From: Priestia megaterium | GTDB taxonomy: Bacteria; Bacillota; Bacilli; Bacillales; Bacillaceae_H | Direction of reading: 5' to 3' | NCBI RefSeq assembly: GCF_023824195.1 | Contig: NZ_CP085442.1 | Coordinates: 844,001 to 908,000, forward strand | Length of the DNA: 64,000 nucleotides | Shown: positions 26,792-34,511 of the stretch, one piece after another | Numbering within the stretch: position 1 is the stretch's first letter | Layout of the letters: every line of letters begins with the position of its first letter | Position numbers and translations under genes: made by a program | The notes under the pieces: generated by a model | The model's database searches: none | The model's input: the letters and a program-made list of their open reading frames with translations, nothing else | What the model was told of the DNA's origin: nothing

Positions 26792-27610
26792 ATGCCAGAA
26801 GGTCCAGAAATTAGACGAGCAGCCAATGAAGTGGAAAAAGCGATTATCAGTCTTCCCGTTAGAGAGATATGGTTTGCTTTTCCATCTTTACAGCATTACG
26901 AAGAAGTATTAACGGGTGCTCGTATTAAAAGGGTAGATACAAAAGGGAAGGCTATGCTTATTCGTTTTGACAACGGCTATACCATTTATTCACATAATCA
27001 GCTTTATGGAAAATGGTATGTACGTTCATCTTACAATTATCCATCTACAAACAGACAGCTGCGCCTTGCAATTCATAATGAAAAGAAATCAGCGCTTCTT
27101 TATAGCGCTTCTGATATTGAAGTATTGCGTGATGAAGAAGTTCCAGCCCATCCTTTTGTATCAAGGGTTGGCCCTGATATCTTAAGTGAAGAAGTAACGG
27201 CAGGTGAGCTTTTAGATCGTTTTTATTCTAAGCCATTTTACCGCAGAAAATGGGCGTCGCTGCTGCTAGACCAAAGCTTTATAGCGGGGATTGGAAATTA
27301 CTTGCGCAGTGAAATCCTATTCGTAGCGGGAATTAACCCTACAGCTCGTCCGGTAGACTGCACGGAAGAACAGCTTAAAAAGGCAGCGGAAGCAATCATT
27401 TCTCTTGTAAAACAGTCCTATGAAACAGGTGGCATTACAAATGATGTAAAGCTTGCTGAAACGTTAAAAAAGAAAGGCCAAAAGCGCTCTGAATACCGCC
27501 ACTGGGTTTTTAACCGTGAAGGAGAAGCTTGCCGAATTGACGGCACGCCTATCTTAAAAGTGCAAGCTGCTTCTAGAAGGCTTTATTACTGTCCTACTTG
27601 TCAAAAATAG
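26792..27610 (+). CDS. nei: Endonuclease VIII-like DNA glycosylase
   Basis: Base-excision repair glycosylase/AP lyase of the Fpg/Nei family, 272 aa. The N-terminal proline nucleophile and glutamate are in MPEGPEIRRA. A helix-two-turn-helix is in LLDQSFIAGIGNYLRSEILFVAGI. The C-terminal zinc-finger region reads EGEACRIDG then YYCPTCQK, with three of the usual four cysteines: the residue in the second position is aspartate. It acts on oxidised pyrimidines if E. coli Nei is a guide. It is monocistronic with its own terminator. Confidence 0.85.
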   Translation: MPEGPEIRRAANEVEKAIISLPVREIWFAFPSLQHYEEVLTGARIKRVDTKGKAMLIRFDNGYTIYSHNQLYGKWYVRSSYNYPSTNRQLRLAIHNEKKSALLYSASDIEVLRDEEVPAHPFVSRVGPDILSEEVTAGELLDRFYSKPFYRRKWASLLLDQSFIAGIGNYLRSEILFVAGINPTARPVDCTEEQLKKAAEAIISLVKQSYETGGITNDVKLAETLKKKGQKRSEYRHWVFNREGEACRIDGTPILKVQAASRRLYYCPTCQK

Positions 27611-27638
27611 CAGGATATATTTATTCTGCTATTTTTTT
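27604..27638 (+). terminator. Terminator of nei
   Basis: Arms AAAATAGCAG and CTGCTATTTT overlap the stop codon, followed by T residues. Confidence 0.85.
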
Positions 27639-27648
27639 GATGTGGAAA

Positions 27649-27666
27649 TGAATGACTGTTCATTTT
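27649..27666 (+). promoter_or_regulatory. Candidate FadR box
   Basis: TGAATGA, 4-nt spacer CTGT, TCATTTT. It matches the B. subtilis FadR consensus (TGAATGA, four bases, TCATTCA) except for two positions in the right arm. It lies 49 bp before the MaoC-like gene, with a TATAGT box at 27672-27677. Confidence 0.55.
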
Positions 27667-27714
27667 TGTGATATAGTTAAACAGTAAAGTCATAATCTTA
27701 AGGGGAGGGATAAG

Positions 27715-28092
27715 ATGGAATGTAAAGCAGGAGATACATTTACGTGGCAAAGAACGTTTCAAGAGAAAGAAATCATGCAGTTTGCGGAGATGACTGGAGA
27801 CCGGGGCAAACATCATATAGAACGTGACGAAAAAGGGCGGCTAATGGTGCATGGACTTATGACTGCTAGTATTGGGACAAAAATAGGAGGAGACTTAAAC
27901 TACATTGCAAGAGAAATGGTGAGTGAATTTCTTCGTCCAGTTTTTGCAGGAGATACGGTTACCTGTGAATGCGTATTAACTGAAGTAGAAAAAGCAGATG
28001 GTTTTCAAAAAGTGAAAATCAAATCGGTTTATCGAAATCAACAAGGTAAAGAAGTACTGATAGGGACAAGTAATGGAATTATTAGAGATTAA
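27715..28092 (+). CDS. MaoC-like hotdog dehydratase
   Basis: Small hotdog-fold protein, 125 aa, resembling MaoC/(R)-specific enoyl-CoA hydratases. The catalytic region appears as QFAEMTGDRGKHHIERDEKGRLMVHGLMTASIGTKIGG: the histidine and the MVHG turn are in place, but the usual D-x-N-P-x-H motif is altered to DRGKHH. FLRPVFAGDTV is a common MaoC segment. It probably hydrates short enoyl-CoAs. A candidate FadR operator upstream supports a fatty-acid link. Single gene with its own terminator. Confidence 0.72.
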   Translation: MECKAGDTFTWQRTFQEKEIMQFAEMTGDRGKHHIERDEKGRLMVHGLMTASIGTKIGGDLNYIAREMVSEFLRPVFAGDTVTCECVLTEVEKADGFQKVKIKSVYRNQQGKEVLIGTSNGIIRD

Positions 28093-28133
28093 AATGAAAG
28101 CGTAAACAAAATATAAGTTATGAATGTTGTTAG

Positions 28134-28160
28134 AAAAGTCACGGATTCGTGACTTTTTTT
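28134..28160 (+). terminator. Terminator of the MaoC-like gene
   Basis: Arms AAAAGTCACG and CGTGACTTTT with a GATT loop, then T. Confidence 0.9.
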
Positions 28161-28308
28161 ATTGTGCAATTTCCTTCTTTTGTTGGTTACCATTTAAATG
28201 TAAATATGGTAATTTAGTAAAGTTGAGTTTCGTAAATGGTAAAAATGTGTATTTACTAAGTACATAGATTCTTATTTTTGGAAAAATATTTAAAAAGGAG
28301 TTTCTTAC

Positions 28309-29688
28309 ATGAAAAAAATAATGAATACAGGCTTAGCACTATCATTCGCTCTATTGCTTTCGGCATGTGGGATGCCGTCTTCAGAGGAATTAACGGGTGA
28401 CGTGAAAGAAGCACAAGAAAAGGTGAAAAATGTTCAAGTGAAGGTCACTGGGAAAGAAGAAGGATCCTCTGATTACCAAGTAAACGGAGTACAAGAGTTT
28501 GATTTCAAAAATAAAGCAGGTTATGTAAACACAAAAATGGACGGCGAAGAATTGAAGATGTATCATGACGGTGATGAAACGTTAGCTGTGGCTGGAGAAG
28601 AAAGCACAAAAGTACAGGGAGAAGAAAAAAAGTACGTTACGGCTTTAATTAATAACGCCATGGAGCTTCAACAAAATCCAATACGCTACTATCAAAAATA
28701 TGATAAAAATCTTCCAAATGAATTTGAAGTCACCGAAAAAGACAAAGATTATGTATTAACGTTTAACGGAGACAAAGACAAAAAGCAAAAAATTGTAGCA
28801 GATGATGCCAAAGCTTATTATAAAATAATAAATCAAGGCAGCGATACTGCTGTAGACCTTGACCAAATTAAAGGAAAAGATTTTTCGCTTGTTGTGACAA
28901 TTGATAAAGAAACGAAGCAAGTAAAGAAAGTAGTAAAAAATCAGTCGTATTCAGTTAAAGTAGACGGAAAAACAGAAAACTCAAAATCTAAGCAAACGTA
29001 TACGTATACATATAACCAATTAGACAATGTAACAAAACCAAAAGTGGAAGCAAAAGCCGCTGCTGCTTCTAAAGATAGCGGCACCGAAACGCCAAGTAAA
29101 GAAAAGCAAGCTGCCTATGCCAAGGAAGCGGGACAATACGTGGATGCTTTAATTCAAGCAACTGTTTATCAAAATACAGATCAATTTGTTGCTAAACATC
29201 CGAATCAGGAAGATAAGAAACAGGTAAAAGAAAAAGGGGAGTTCCAAAAGAGTTCGTTTGTAGAGTTTTTTGAAACGAATTTTAAAGGTGCTTTATCATC
29301 AGTGAGCTCAAATATAACCGATGAGCAGTTAAACGAAGTAAGCAGCGCTTTTCTAAAAGCTCTTTCATCTACAAAATATAAAATTAAGGATGCAGCGTAT
29401 AGTGCTGAAGATGATGCGTACGTCGTACAAGTCGAAATTCAAGGATTTAACGATGCAAGTGTATTAGCGGAAGTCATGACACCACTTGCAGAAAAATATC
29501 AGGCGGGTGAGTTGAGTAACGAGCAGTTAGTAAACGAACTTATTGACGGAGTAGCAAAACGCTATCGTGAGCCAGTTGAATTACTTCCGGCAAAAACAGT
29601 CCCTGTACACGTCGTAAGAAATGGTGAAAAAGATTACGAAGTTTTAATGCAAGATGAGTATCTGTTAACATTTGCTCAACAATCATAA
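28309..29688 (+). CDS. DUF6612-type lipoprotein
   Basis: Secreted lipoprotein of 459 aa with lipobox LLSACG. Residues about 25-240 look like a DUF6612/LppX-type beta domain that often binds lipids (repeated TVDGEE-, KYVTALINNAM- and DFSLVVTIDKETKQVKK-like strands). A charged linker around residue 250-270 (AAAASKDSGTETPSKEKQ) leads to a C-terminal helical domain like DUF5105 (ITDEQLNEVSSAFLKALSSTKYKIKDA). Its role is unknown; cell-envelope or lipid handling is a guess. It has its own ribosome site AAAAAGGAG. Confidence 0.72.
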   Translation: MKKIMNTGLALSFALLLSACGMPSSEELTGDVKEAQEKVKNVQVKVTGKEEGSSDYQVNGVQEFDFKNKAGYVNTKMDGEELKMYHDGDETLAVAGEESTKVQGEEKKYVTALINNAMELQQNPIRYYQKYDKNLPNEFEVTEKDKDYVLTFNGDKDKKQKIVADDAKAYYKIINQGSDTAVDLDQIKGKDFSLVVTIDKETKQVKKVVKNQSYSVKVDGKTENSKSKQTYTYTYNQLDNVTKPKVEAKAAAASKDSGTETPSKEKQAAYAKEAGQYVDALIQATVYQNTDQFVAKHPNQEDKKQVKEKGEFQKSSFVEFFETNFKGALSSVSSNITDEQLNEVSSAFLKALSSTKYKIKDAAYSAEDDAYVVQVEIQGFNDASVLAEVMTPLAEKYQAGELSNEQLVNELIDGVAKRYREPVELLPAKTVPVHVVRNGEKDYEVLMQDEYLLTFAQQS

Positions 29689-29696
29689 ATAGATAT

Positions 29697-29734
29697 AAAA
29701 AAAGATTTCAGCTATATGCCTGAAGTCTTTTTTT
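29697..29734 (+). terminator. Terminator of the lipoprotein gene
   Basis: Arms AAAAAAGATTTCAG and CTGAAGTCTTTTTTT with one wobble pair. Confidence 0.88.
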
Positions 29735-29741
29735 ATATTCA

Positions 29742-29804
29742 TTTGAAATATAATTTTAAAAAATAAAATAAATTATTGAAATTATATTTCAAACGAATTA
29801 TAAT
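29742..29804 (+). promoter_or_regulatory. murQ promoter with paired MurR boxes
   Basis: The -35 TTGAAA (29776-29781) and -10 TATAAT (29799-29804) are 17 bp apart. Inverted arms TTTGAAATATAATTT (29742-29756) and AAATTATATTTCAAA (29779-29793) are perfectly complementary. Each arm lies within a near-palindrome; TGAAATTATATTTCA (29777-29791) is a perfect one and covers the -35. These are probable operators for the RpiR-type regulator MurR. Confidence 0.8.
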
Positions 29805-29844
29805 AACCATAACTTCACTACATGATGAAAAAGGAGCCCAAAAG

Positions 29845-30750
29845 ATGAATGAACAGCTTACGTTATTAACAACAGAGTCCCAAAACGAACAGACAATGAA
29901 GATAGATACAGCTAGTACAAAAGAAATTTTAAACATAATGAATAAAGAAGATCAAAAAGTGGCGCTGGCTGTACAAAAAGTACTTCCAGACGTAGAGGTG
30001 GCAGTTGAATTTGTAAGTGAATCGTTTCAAAAGGAAGGTCGCCTTATTTATGTCGGAGCAGGAACAAGCGGAAGGCTGGGAGTATTGGATGCTGTTGAAT
30101 GCCCGCCTACTTTCAGTACCAATCCCGATCAGGTACAGGGATTGATGGCTGGAGGAGAAAAAGCATTCGTTAAAGCAGTTGAAGGTGCTGAAGATAAAGA
30201 AGAATTGGGAGCAGCAGATTTACAAAAAATTTATTTGAATGAACGAGACACAGTCATTGGAATTGCTGCAAGCGGACGCACTCCTTATGTGATTGGTGCA
30301 TTAAGATATGCAAAATCTGTAAAAGCTAAAACGGTGGCGCTGTCTTGCAATGGTAATTCTCTTATTGGAAAAGAAGCGGACCATAGTATTGAGGTAGTAG
30401 TAGGTCCGGAAGTGCTAACAGGTTCCACAAGGTTAAAAGCAGCAAGCGCTCATAAAATGATTCTCAACATGATTTCTACAGCGGCTATGATTAAAGTAGG
30501 AAAAGCGTATGAAAACTTAATGATAGATGTTCATGTGAGTAATGAAAAGCTTAAAGAACGAGCGATAGGTATTATTTGTAAAATTACAGGTGTTTCTTAT
30601 GAACAAGCAAGTCAAACGCTTGAAGAAGCAAATAATGAGGTAAAAACAGCAGTGGTTATGATCAAAACAAATGAAAATTACGACACCGCGAAGATGTTAC
30701 TGAATGATGCGGGCGGTTATGTGAGAAAAGCGATTGAACATTACGTATAA
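29845..30750 (+). CDS. murQ: N-acetylmuramic acid 6-phosphate etherase
   Basis: Cytoplasmic etherase (301 aa) that removes lactate from MurNAc-6-phosphate to give GlcNAc-6-phosphate. SIS-domain features: [52 protein letters not shown] and [22 protein letters not shown]. The ATG at 29845 is chosen for AAAGGAG upstream; an earlier in-frame ATG at 29776 lies in the promoter. It begins the murQ-murR-murP-mupG operon. Confidence 0.93.
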   Translation: MNEQLTLLTTESQNEQTMKIDTASTKEILNIMNKEDQKVALAVQKVLPDVEVAVEFVSESFQKEGRLIYVGAGTSGRLGVLDAVECPPTFSTNPDQVQGLMAGGEKAFVKAVEGAEDKEELGAADLQKIYLNERDTVIGIAASGRTPYVIGALRYAKSVKAKTVALSCNGNSLIGKEADHSIEVVVGPEVLTGSTRLKAASAHKMILNMISTAAMIKVGKAYENLMIDVHVSNEKLKERAIGIICKITGVSYEQASQTLEEANNEVKTAVVMIKTNENYDTAKMLLNDAGGYVRKAIEHYV

Positions 30751-30762
30751 AGGAGAGAAACG

Positions 30763-31617
30763 ATGTCAACAGGCGGATTAACAATGATTAAAAACACGGT
30801 GGCTAAGCTTCCTGATTCGGAGAGGAAAATTGCTGAATATATTTTAAATAATCCGCATACTGTGGTAAACAGTACGGCTGGGGAATTAGGTAGACTAGCG
30901 AATGCTAGCAGTGCTGCTGTTATTCGTTTGTGTAAATCTATCGGGGTTAGCGGGTTTCAAGAATTAAAAGTAAGAGTAGCCGGAGATTTAGCTAGAGATA
31001 CGGAGCAAGGATACCGCGATATTGAAACAAATGAAACGATTCAATCTATTGTCAAAAAAACGGTAAGCAACAGCATTCAAAGTCTAAGTGATACGGCCGA
31101 GCTTGTGAATTATAAAGAAGCAGAGCGGGCTGTTTTGGCACTGATTGAAGCCAAAAATATTCATTTTTTTGGAATCGGTGCTTCACATATTATTGCTATA
31201 GATGCACAGCAAAAATTTCTTCGAATTAATAAAAATGCTACGGCTTTTGCAGATAGCCATCTAGCAGCTACACTCATCGCAAATGCAAGTAAAGACGATG
31301 TAGTTGTGGGTATCTCTTTTTCAGGGGAGACTCCTGAAGTAAGCAATGTCTTATCTTTAGCTAAAAATCGCGGAGTAAAGACGATTAGCTTAACCAAGTA
31401 TGGACAGTCTACCGTTTCGTCTTTAGCTGATATTTGTTTGTATACGTCTTATTCTCAAGAAGCGCCGTTTCGAAGCGCAGCTACATCGTCTCGTTTAGCC
31501 CAGCTTTATGTGATTGATGTGTTATTTTTAAGTATTGCAGCGCAGCAGTATGACCAGACGATTGAGTATATTGATAAAACAAGGGATGCCATTCAGTTTT
31601 TGAAAACTAAGAAATAA
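30763..31617 (+). CDS. murR: RpiR-family regulator of MurNAc catabolism
   Basis: Transcription factor of 284 aa with an N-terminal RpiR helix-turn-helix (NSTAGELGRLANASSAAVIRLCKSIGVSGFQELKVRV) and a C-terminal SIS sugar-phosphate domain (FFGIGASHIIAIDAQQKFLRI, GISFSGETPEVSNVL). The likely ligand is MurNAc-6-phosphate, the MurQ substrate. The gene follows murQ by 12 bp. Paired palindromes at the murQ promoter are its probable operators. Confidence 0.9.
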   Translation: MSTGGLTMIKNTVAKLPDSERKIAEYILNNPHTVVNSTAGELGRLANASSAAVIRLCKSIGVSGFQELKVRVAGDLARDTEQGYRDIETNETIQSIVKKTVSNSIQSLSDTAELVNYKEAERAVLALIEAKNIHFFGIGASHIIAIDAQQKFLRINKNATAFADSHLAATLIANASKDDVVVGISFSGETPEVSNVLSLAKNRGVKTISLTKYGQSTVSSLADICLYTSYSQEAPFRSAATSSRLAQLYVIDVLFLSIAAQQYDQTIEYIDKTRDAIQFLKTKK

Positions 31618-31621
31618 AAAA

Positions 31622-31635
31622 AGAAAGCGATTACA
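31622..31635 (+). promoter_or_regulatory. Candidate cre site between murR and murP
   Basis: AGAAAGCGATTACA matches the CcpA consensus TGWAARCGYTWNCW at 12 of 14 positions. It lies 72 bp before the murP start. Confidence 0.35.
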
Positions 31636-31706
31636 AAAAGGGGATTTTGTGGTCTGTTTCCTCAGTACCGTATCCATCTAAGAGGAAAATACAAAGGGGG
31701 ATTAAC

Positions 31707-33068
31707 ATGTCTTTAGATAATCATCAATTAGCAAAGGTTATTTTGGAGATGCTTGGGGAAGCATCGAATATTGAAGCGTATACGCATTGTATGACTCGGC
31801 TGCGCGTGACTGTAAAAGATGATTCAATTGTAAAAAAGGCAGATATACGAAAGCTTGAAGGCGTGCTCGGATTAGTTGAAGAAGAAACGCTGCAAATCAT
31901 TATTGGTCCTGGAAAAGTAAACAAAGTAACAGAGGAATTTGGAAAGTTAATTGATGAATCCGGCGGTATTAATTTAGAAAATCGTGCGGCTCAGCGGAAA
32001 TCGGAGCTGAAAGAAAAAAATGCAACTCCGTTTAAGCTCTTGCTTCGCCGAATTTCGAGTATTTTTATTCCGTTAATACCTGCTCTTGTAGCATCCGGAC
32101 TTATCACCGGAGTGACAAAAGCAGCTGTTCAAGCGAAGTGGCTTCCGGCAGATTCACAGATTGCTATTCTTTTAACCGTTATCGGAAGCGGCTTATTTGC
32201 TTATCTTGGTATTTTAGTAGGTATTAATGCCGCAAAAGAATTTGGTGGTTCGCCGGCTCTAGGAGGCTTAGCTGGTATTTTAGTCATTAATCCTGCCGTA
32301 GCTGATATTAAACTTTTTGGTGAAGCACTTTTGCCGGGGCGGGGCGGCTTAATAGGCGTGTTGCTTGCAGCAATCTTCATGGCCGTAGTGGAAAAACGAG
32401 TGCGTAAATTTGTCCCTCAGTCACTGGATATTATTATTACACCGACCGTTACGGTATTAATTACAGGCATTATTACGTATGTAGTCTTTATGCCACTCGG
32501 TGGCTTGATTTCAGACGGAATCACAAAAGGCCTTTTAGGAATTTTAGAGGTTGGAGGAGTTGTAGCAGGCTTTGTTTTAGGAGCAACGTTCTTGCCGCTC
32601 GTCATTACAGGACTGCATCAAGGTCTTACTCCTGTTCATTTAGAGCTTATCAATTCAATTGGAGATGATCCGCTTCTTCCTATACTAGCAATGGGCGGAG
32701 CCGGTCAGGTAGGTGCCGCTTTTGCTATTTATATCAAAACAAAGAAAAAACGTTTAAAGCGAGCAATTGGAGGCGCTCTTCCTTCAGGGCTGCTCGGAAT
32801 CGGAGAGCCGCTTATTTTTGGAGTCACACTTCCTTTAGGGCGTCCATTCTTAACCGCTTGTCTCGGAGCTGGAATCGGCGGAGCGTTTCAGGCGCACTTT
32901 CATATTGCAACTGTAGCAGTGGGAGTATCAGGTTTGCCGCTTACGTTTTTAGTTCATGCGCATCAAATTCTTCTTTATTTACTTGGATTAGTTATTGCTT
33001 ACGCAGCAGGCTTTATTTGTACCTATTTCTTTGGATTTAACGATGAAATGGCGAGGGAGTTTGAATGA
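31707..33068 (+). CDS. murP: PTS MurNAc-specific EIIBC component
   Basis: Membrane phosphotransferase permease, 453 aa from the ATG at 31707 (ribosome site AAAGGGGG). The EIIB domain has the phosphocysteine in YTHCMTRLRVTV (about residue 28), and the EIIC domain carries about ten hydrophobic segments with GLHQGLTPVHLELI and GEPLIFGVTLPLGRPFLTA. It imports MurNAc or MurNAc-GlcNAc as the 6-phosphate. No EIIA domain is fused, so a shared EIIA-Glc must act. It overlaps mupG by 4 nt. Confidence 0.9.
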   Translation: MSLDNHQLAKVILEMLGEASNIEAYTHCMTRLRVTVKDDSIVKKADIRKLEGVLGLVEEETLQIIIGPGKVNKVTEEFGKLIDESGGINLENRAAQRKSELKEKNATPFKLLLRRISSIFIPLIPALVASGLITGVTKAAVQAKWLPADSQIAILLTVIGSGLFAYLGILVGINAAKEFGGSPALGGLAGILVINPAVADIKLFGEALLPGRGGLIGVLLAAIFMAVVEKRVRKFVPQSLDIIITPTVTVLITGIITYVVFMPLGGLISDGITKGLLGILEVGGVVAGFVLGATFLPLVITGLHQGLTPVHLELINSIGDDPLLPILAMGGAGQVGAAFAIYIKTKKKRLKRAIGGALPSGLLGIGEPLIFGVTLPLGRPFLTACLGAGIGGAFQAHFHIATVAVGVSGLPLTFLVHAHQILLYLLGLVIAYAAGFICTYFFGFNDEMAREFE

Positions 33069-34075
33069 TCGGTATTTCGTTTTATTTAAATGATAGTGAT
33101 GCCAAAAAAAGATTAATAGAAGCGAGTGAGTGCGGAGTTACACGTGCATTCACTTCGCTTCACCTTCCAGAAGAAAAAGGAGATTTGGCTGAACGGGCAA
33201 AAGAGTTGCTTCATGCGGCTAGAGATTGTGGAATAAGCGTGTATGCAGACGTATCCAAGCATACGCCGGTTCATTTAGGTATTGAAAGCCTTATGACGCT
33301 ATCTTCACTTGGCGTATCGGGTATTAGACTAGACGATGGCTTTAGTGTAGAAGAAACTCTTTCGCTTGCGAATGAATTTTATATTGCTGTTAATGCAAGT
33401 ACGTTATCCAAACAAGAAATAGAATCGCTGTTATCTGCAGGCCTTCATCATCATCAGCTGCTTGCATGGCATAATTTTTATCCGCGGCCTGAAACAGGAC
33501 TTGAAGAAACGTTTTTTCAACAGCAGACAGATTTATTTAATGAACTTCGTATTCCAGTCTGCGCTTATATTCCTGGAGAAGGCGAAAAAAGAGGCCCTTT
33601 TTATCAAGGTCTTCCTACTAGAGAAAAAGACCGTAATAGATGTCCTTTTACCTCTGCAGTAGATTTATACGGATGCGGAGTAACGGAGGTTTATATTGGA
33701 GATCCATACGCCGGTTCAAGTTTATTAAAGCGTTTAGTTCGATATCAAGAAAACCGCATTCTTCCGCTACGCATTCGTTCACTTCATATAGAGGGAACGT
33801 ACAGCGTGCGTCCGGATGTATCAAGAGACGTTCTGCGTTTGGTTGATACTCGATCTGTAAAACCAGTGCCGCCATTTCATACAGTAGAACGCAGAATCGG
33901 AGCAATTACAATGGACAATGATGGCTACGGACGCTACAGAGGAGAGGTTCAAATAGCTAAAACGAATTTGCCTGCAAATGCTAATGTGAACGTGATTGGG
34001 TATGTAATAGAAGAAGATCATGAGCTGCTTTCATTAGTGAGACCGGGGCAAAAACTTGAGCTTGTCACTGTCTAA
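33065..34075 (+). CDS. mupG: 6-phospho-N-acetylmuramidase (DUF871)
   Basis: Cytoplasmic glycosidase, 336 aa, of the DUF871 family, whose S. aureus member MupG cleaves MurNAc-6P-GlcNAc into MurNAc-6P and GlcNAc. An N-terminal TIM-barrel (GISFYLNDSDAKKRLIEA, HNFYPRPETGLEETFF, YQGLPTREKDRN) is followed from about residue 230 by a small beta domain (RIGAITMDNDGYGRYRGEVQI). Translational coupling to murP, whose product delivers its phosphorylated disaccharide, strongly supports the role. Confidence 0.87.
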   Translation: MIGISFYLNDSDAKKRLIEASECGVTRAFTSLHLPEEKGDLAERAKELLHAARDCGISVYADVSKHTPVHLGIESLMTLSSLGVSGIRLDDGFSVEETLSLANEFYIAVNASTLSKQEIESLLSAGLHHHQLLAWHNFYPRPETGLEETFFQQQTDLFNELRIPVCAYIPGEGEKRGPFYQGLPTREKDRNRCPFTSAVDLYGCGVTEVYIGDPYAGSSLLKRLVRYQENRILPLRIRSLHIEGTYSVRPDVSRDVLRLVDTRSVKPVPPFHTVERRIGAITMDNDGYGRYRGEVQIAKTNLPANANVNVIGYVIEEDHELLSLVRPGQKLELVTV

Positions 34076-34135
34076 ATGGAAAAATCGCGTATTTTTAAAG
34101 AAGCCGATAGCTAACTAGTAATCTTATAAAAGTAA

Positions 34136-34172
34136 AGAGCACACACTGCTTGAAAAAGATGTGTGCTTTTTA
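34136..34172 (+). terminator. Terminator of the mur operon
   Basis: Arms AGCACACA and TGTGTGCT with a 14-nt loop, then TTTTATTTT. Confidence 0.8.
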
Positions 34173-34292
34173 TTTTACTAAAAAGGAAACTATTTTCATT
34201 GCTGAATCATGAACCTTTCTATTGAATAAAACGCTTTACTATGATAAAACTATTAAAGGTAAACATATGATAATAGTTTAATTTCATAGAGA

Positions 34293-34390
34293 TACAACAC
34301 CACTAGGGGTGCTTTCGAAGCTGAGAGAGACGAGAAGTCTTAACCCTTATAACCTGAACTAGGTAATACTAGCGTAGGAAAGAGGTATTG
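34293..34390 (+). ncRNA. TPP (THI-box) riboswitch aptamer
   Basis: All conserved blocks are present in order: CACTAGGGGTGC, CTGAGAGAG, ACCCTTATAACCTGAA, GGTAATACTAGCGTAGGAA. It precedes the thiamine salvage operon by 120 bp, with a terminator between. Binding of thiamine pyrophosphate should switch transcription off. Confidence 0.97.
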
Positions 34391-34452
34391 TAATGGATGT
34401 TTTGTATGGGATTTCCTTACGAACTCGTTATAATAATTTTGTGTATATAAAC

Positions 34453-34488
34453 AAAAACACTTCTTTCCTGCGAAAGAAGTGTTTTTTT
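34453..34488 (+). terminator. Riboswitch-controlled terminator
   Basis: Perfect arms AAACACTTCTTTC and GAAAGAAGTGTTT, loop CTGC, then seven T. The left arm and loop can instead pair with the 3' edge of the aptamer (CGTAGGAAAGA), which would form the antiterminator. Confidence 0.93.
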
Positions 34489-34511
34489 ATGCGTAAAGGA
34501 AGGTGTCATAC

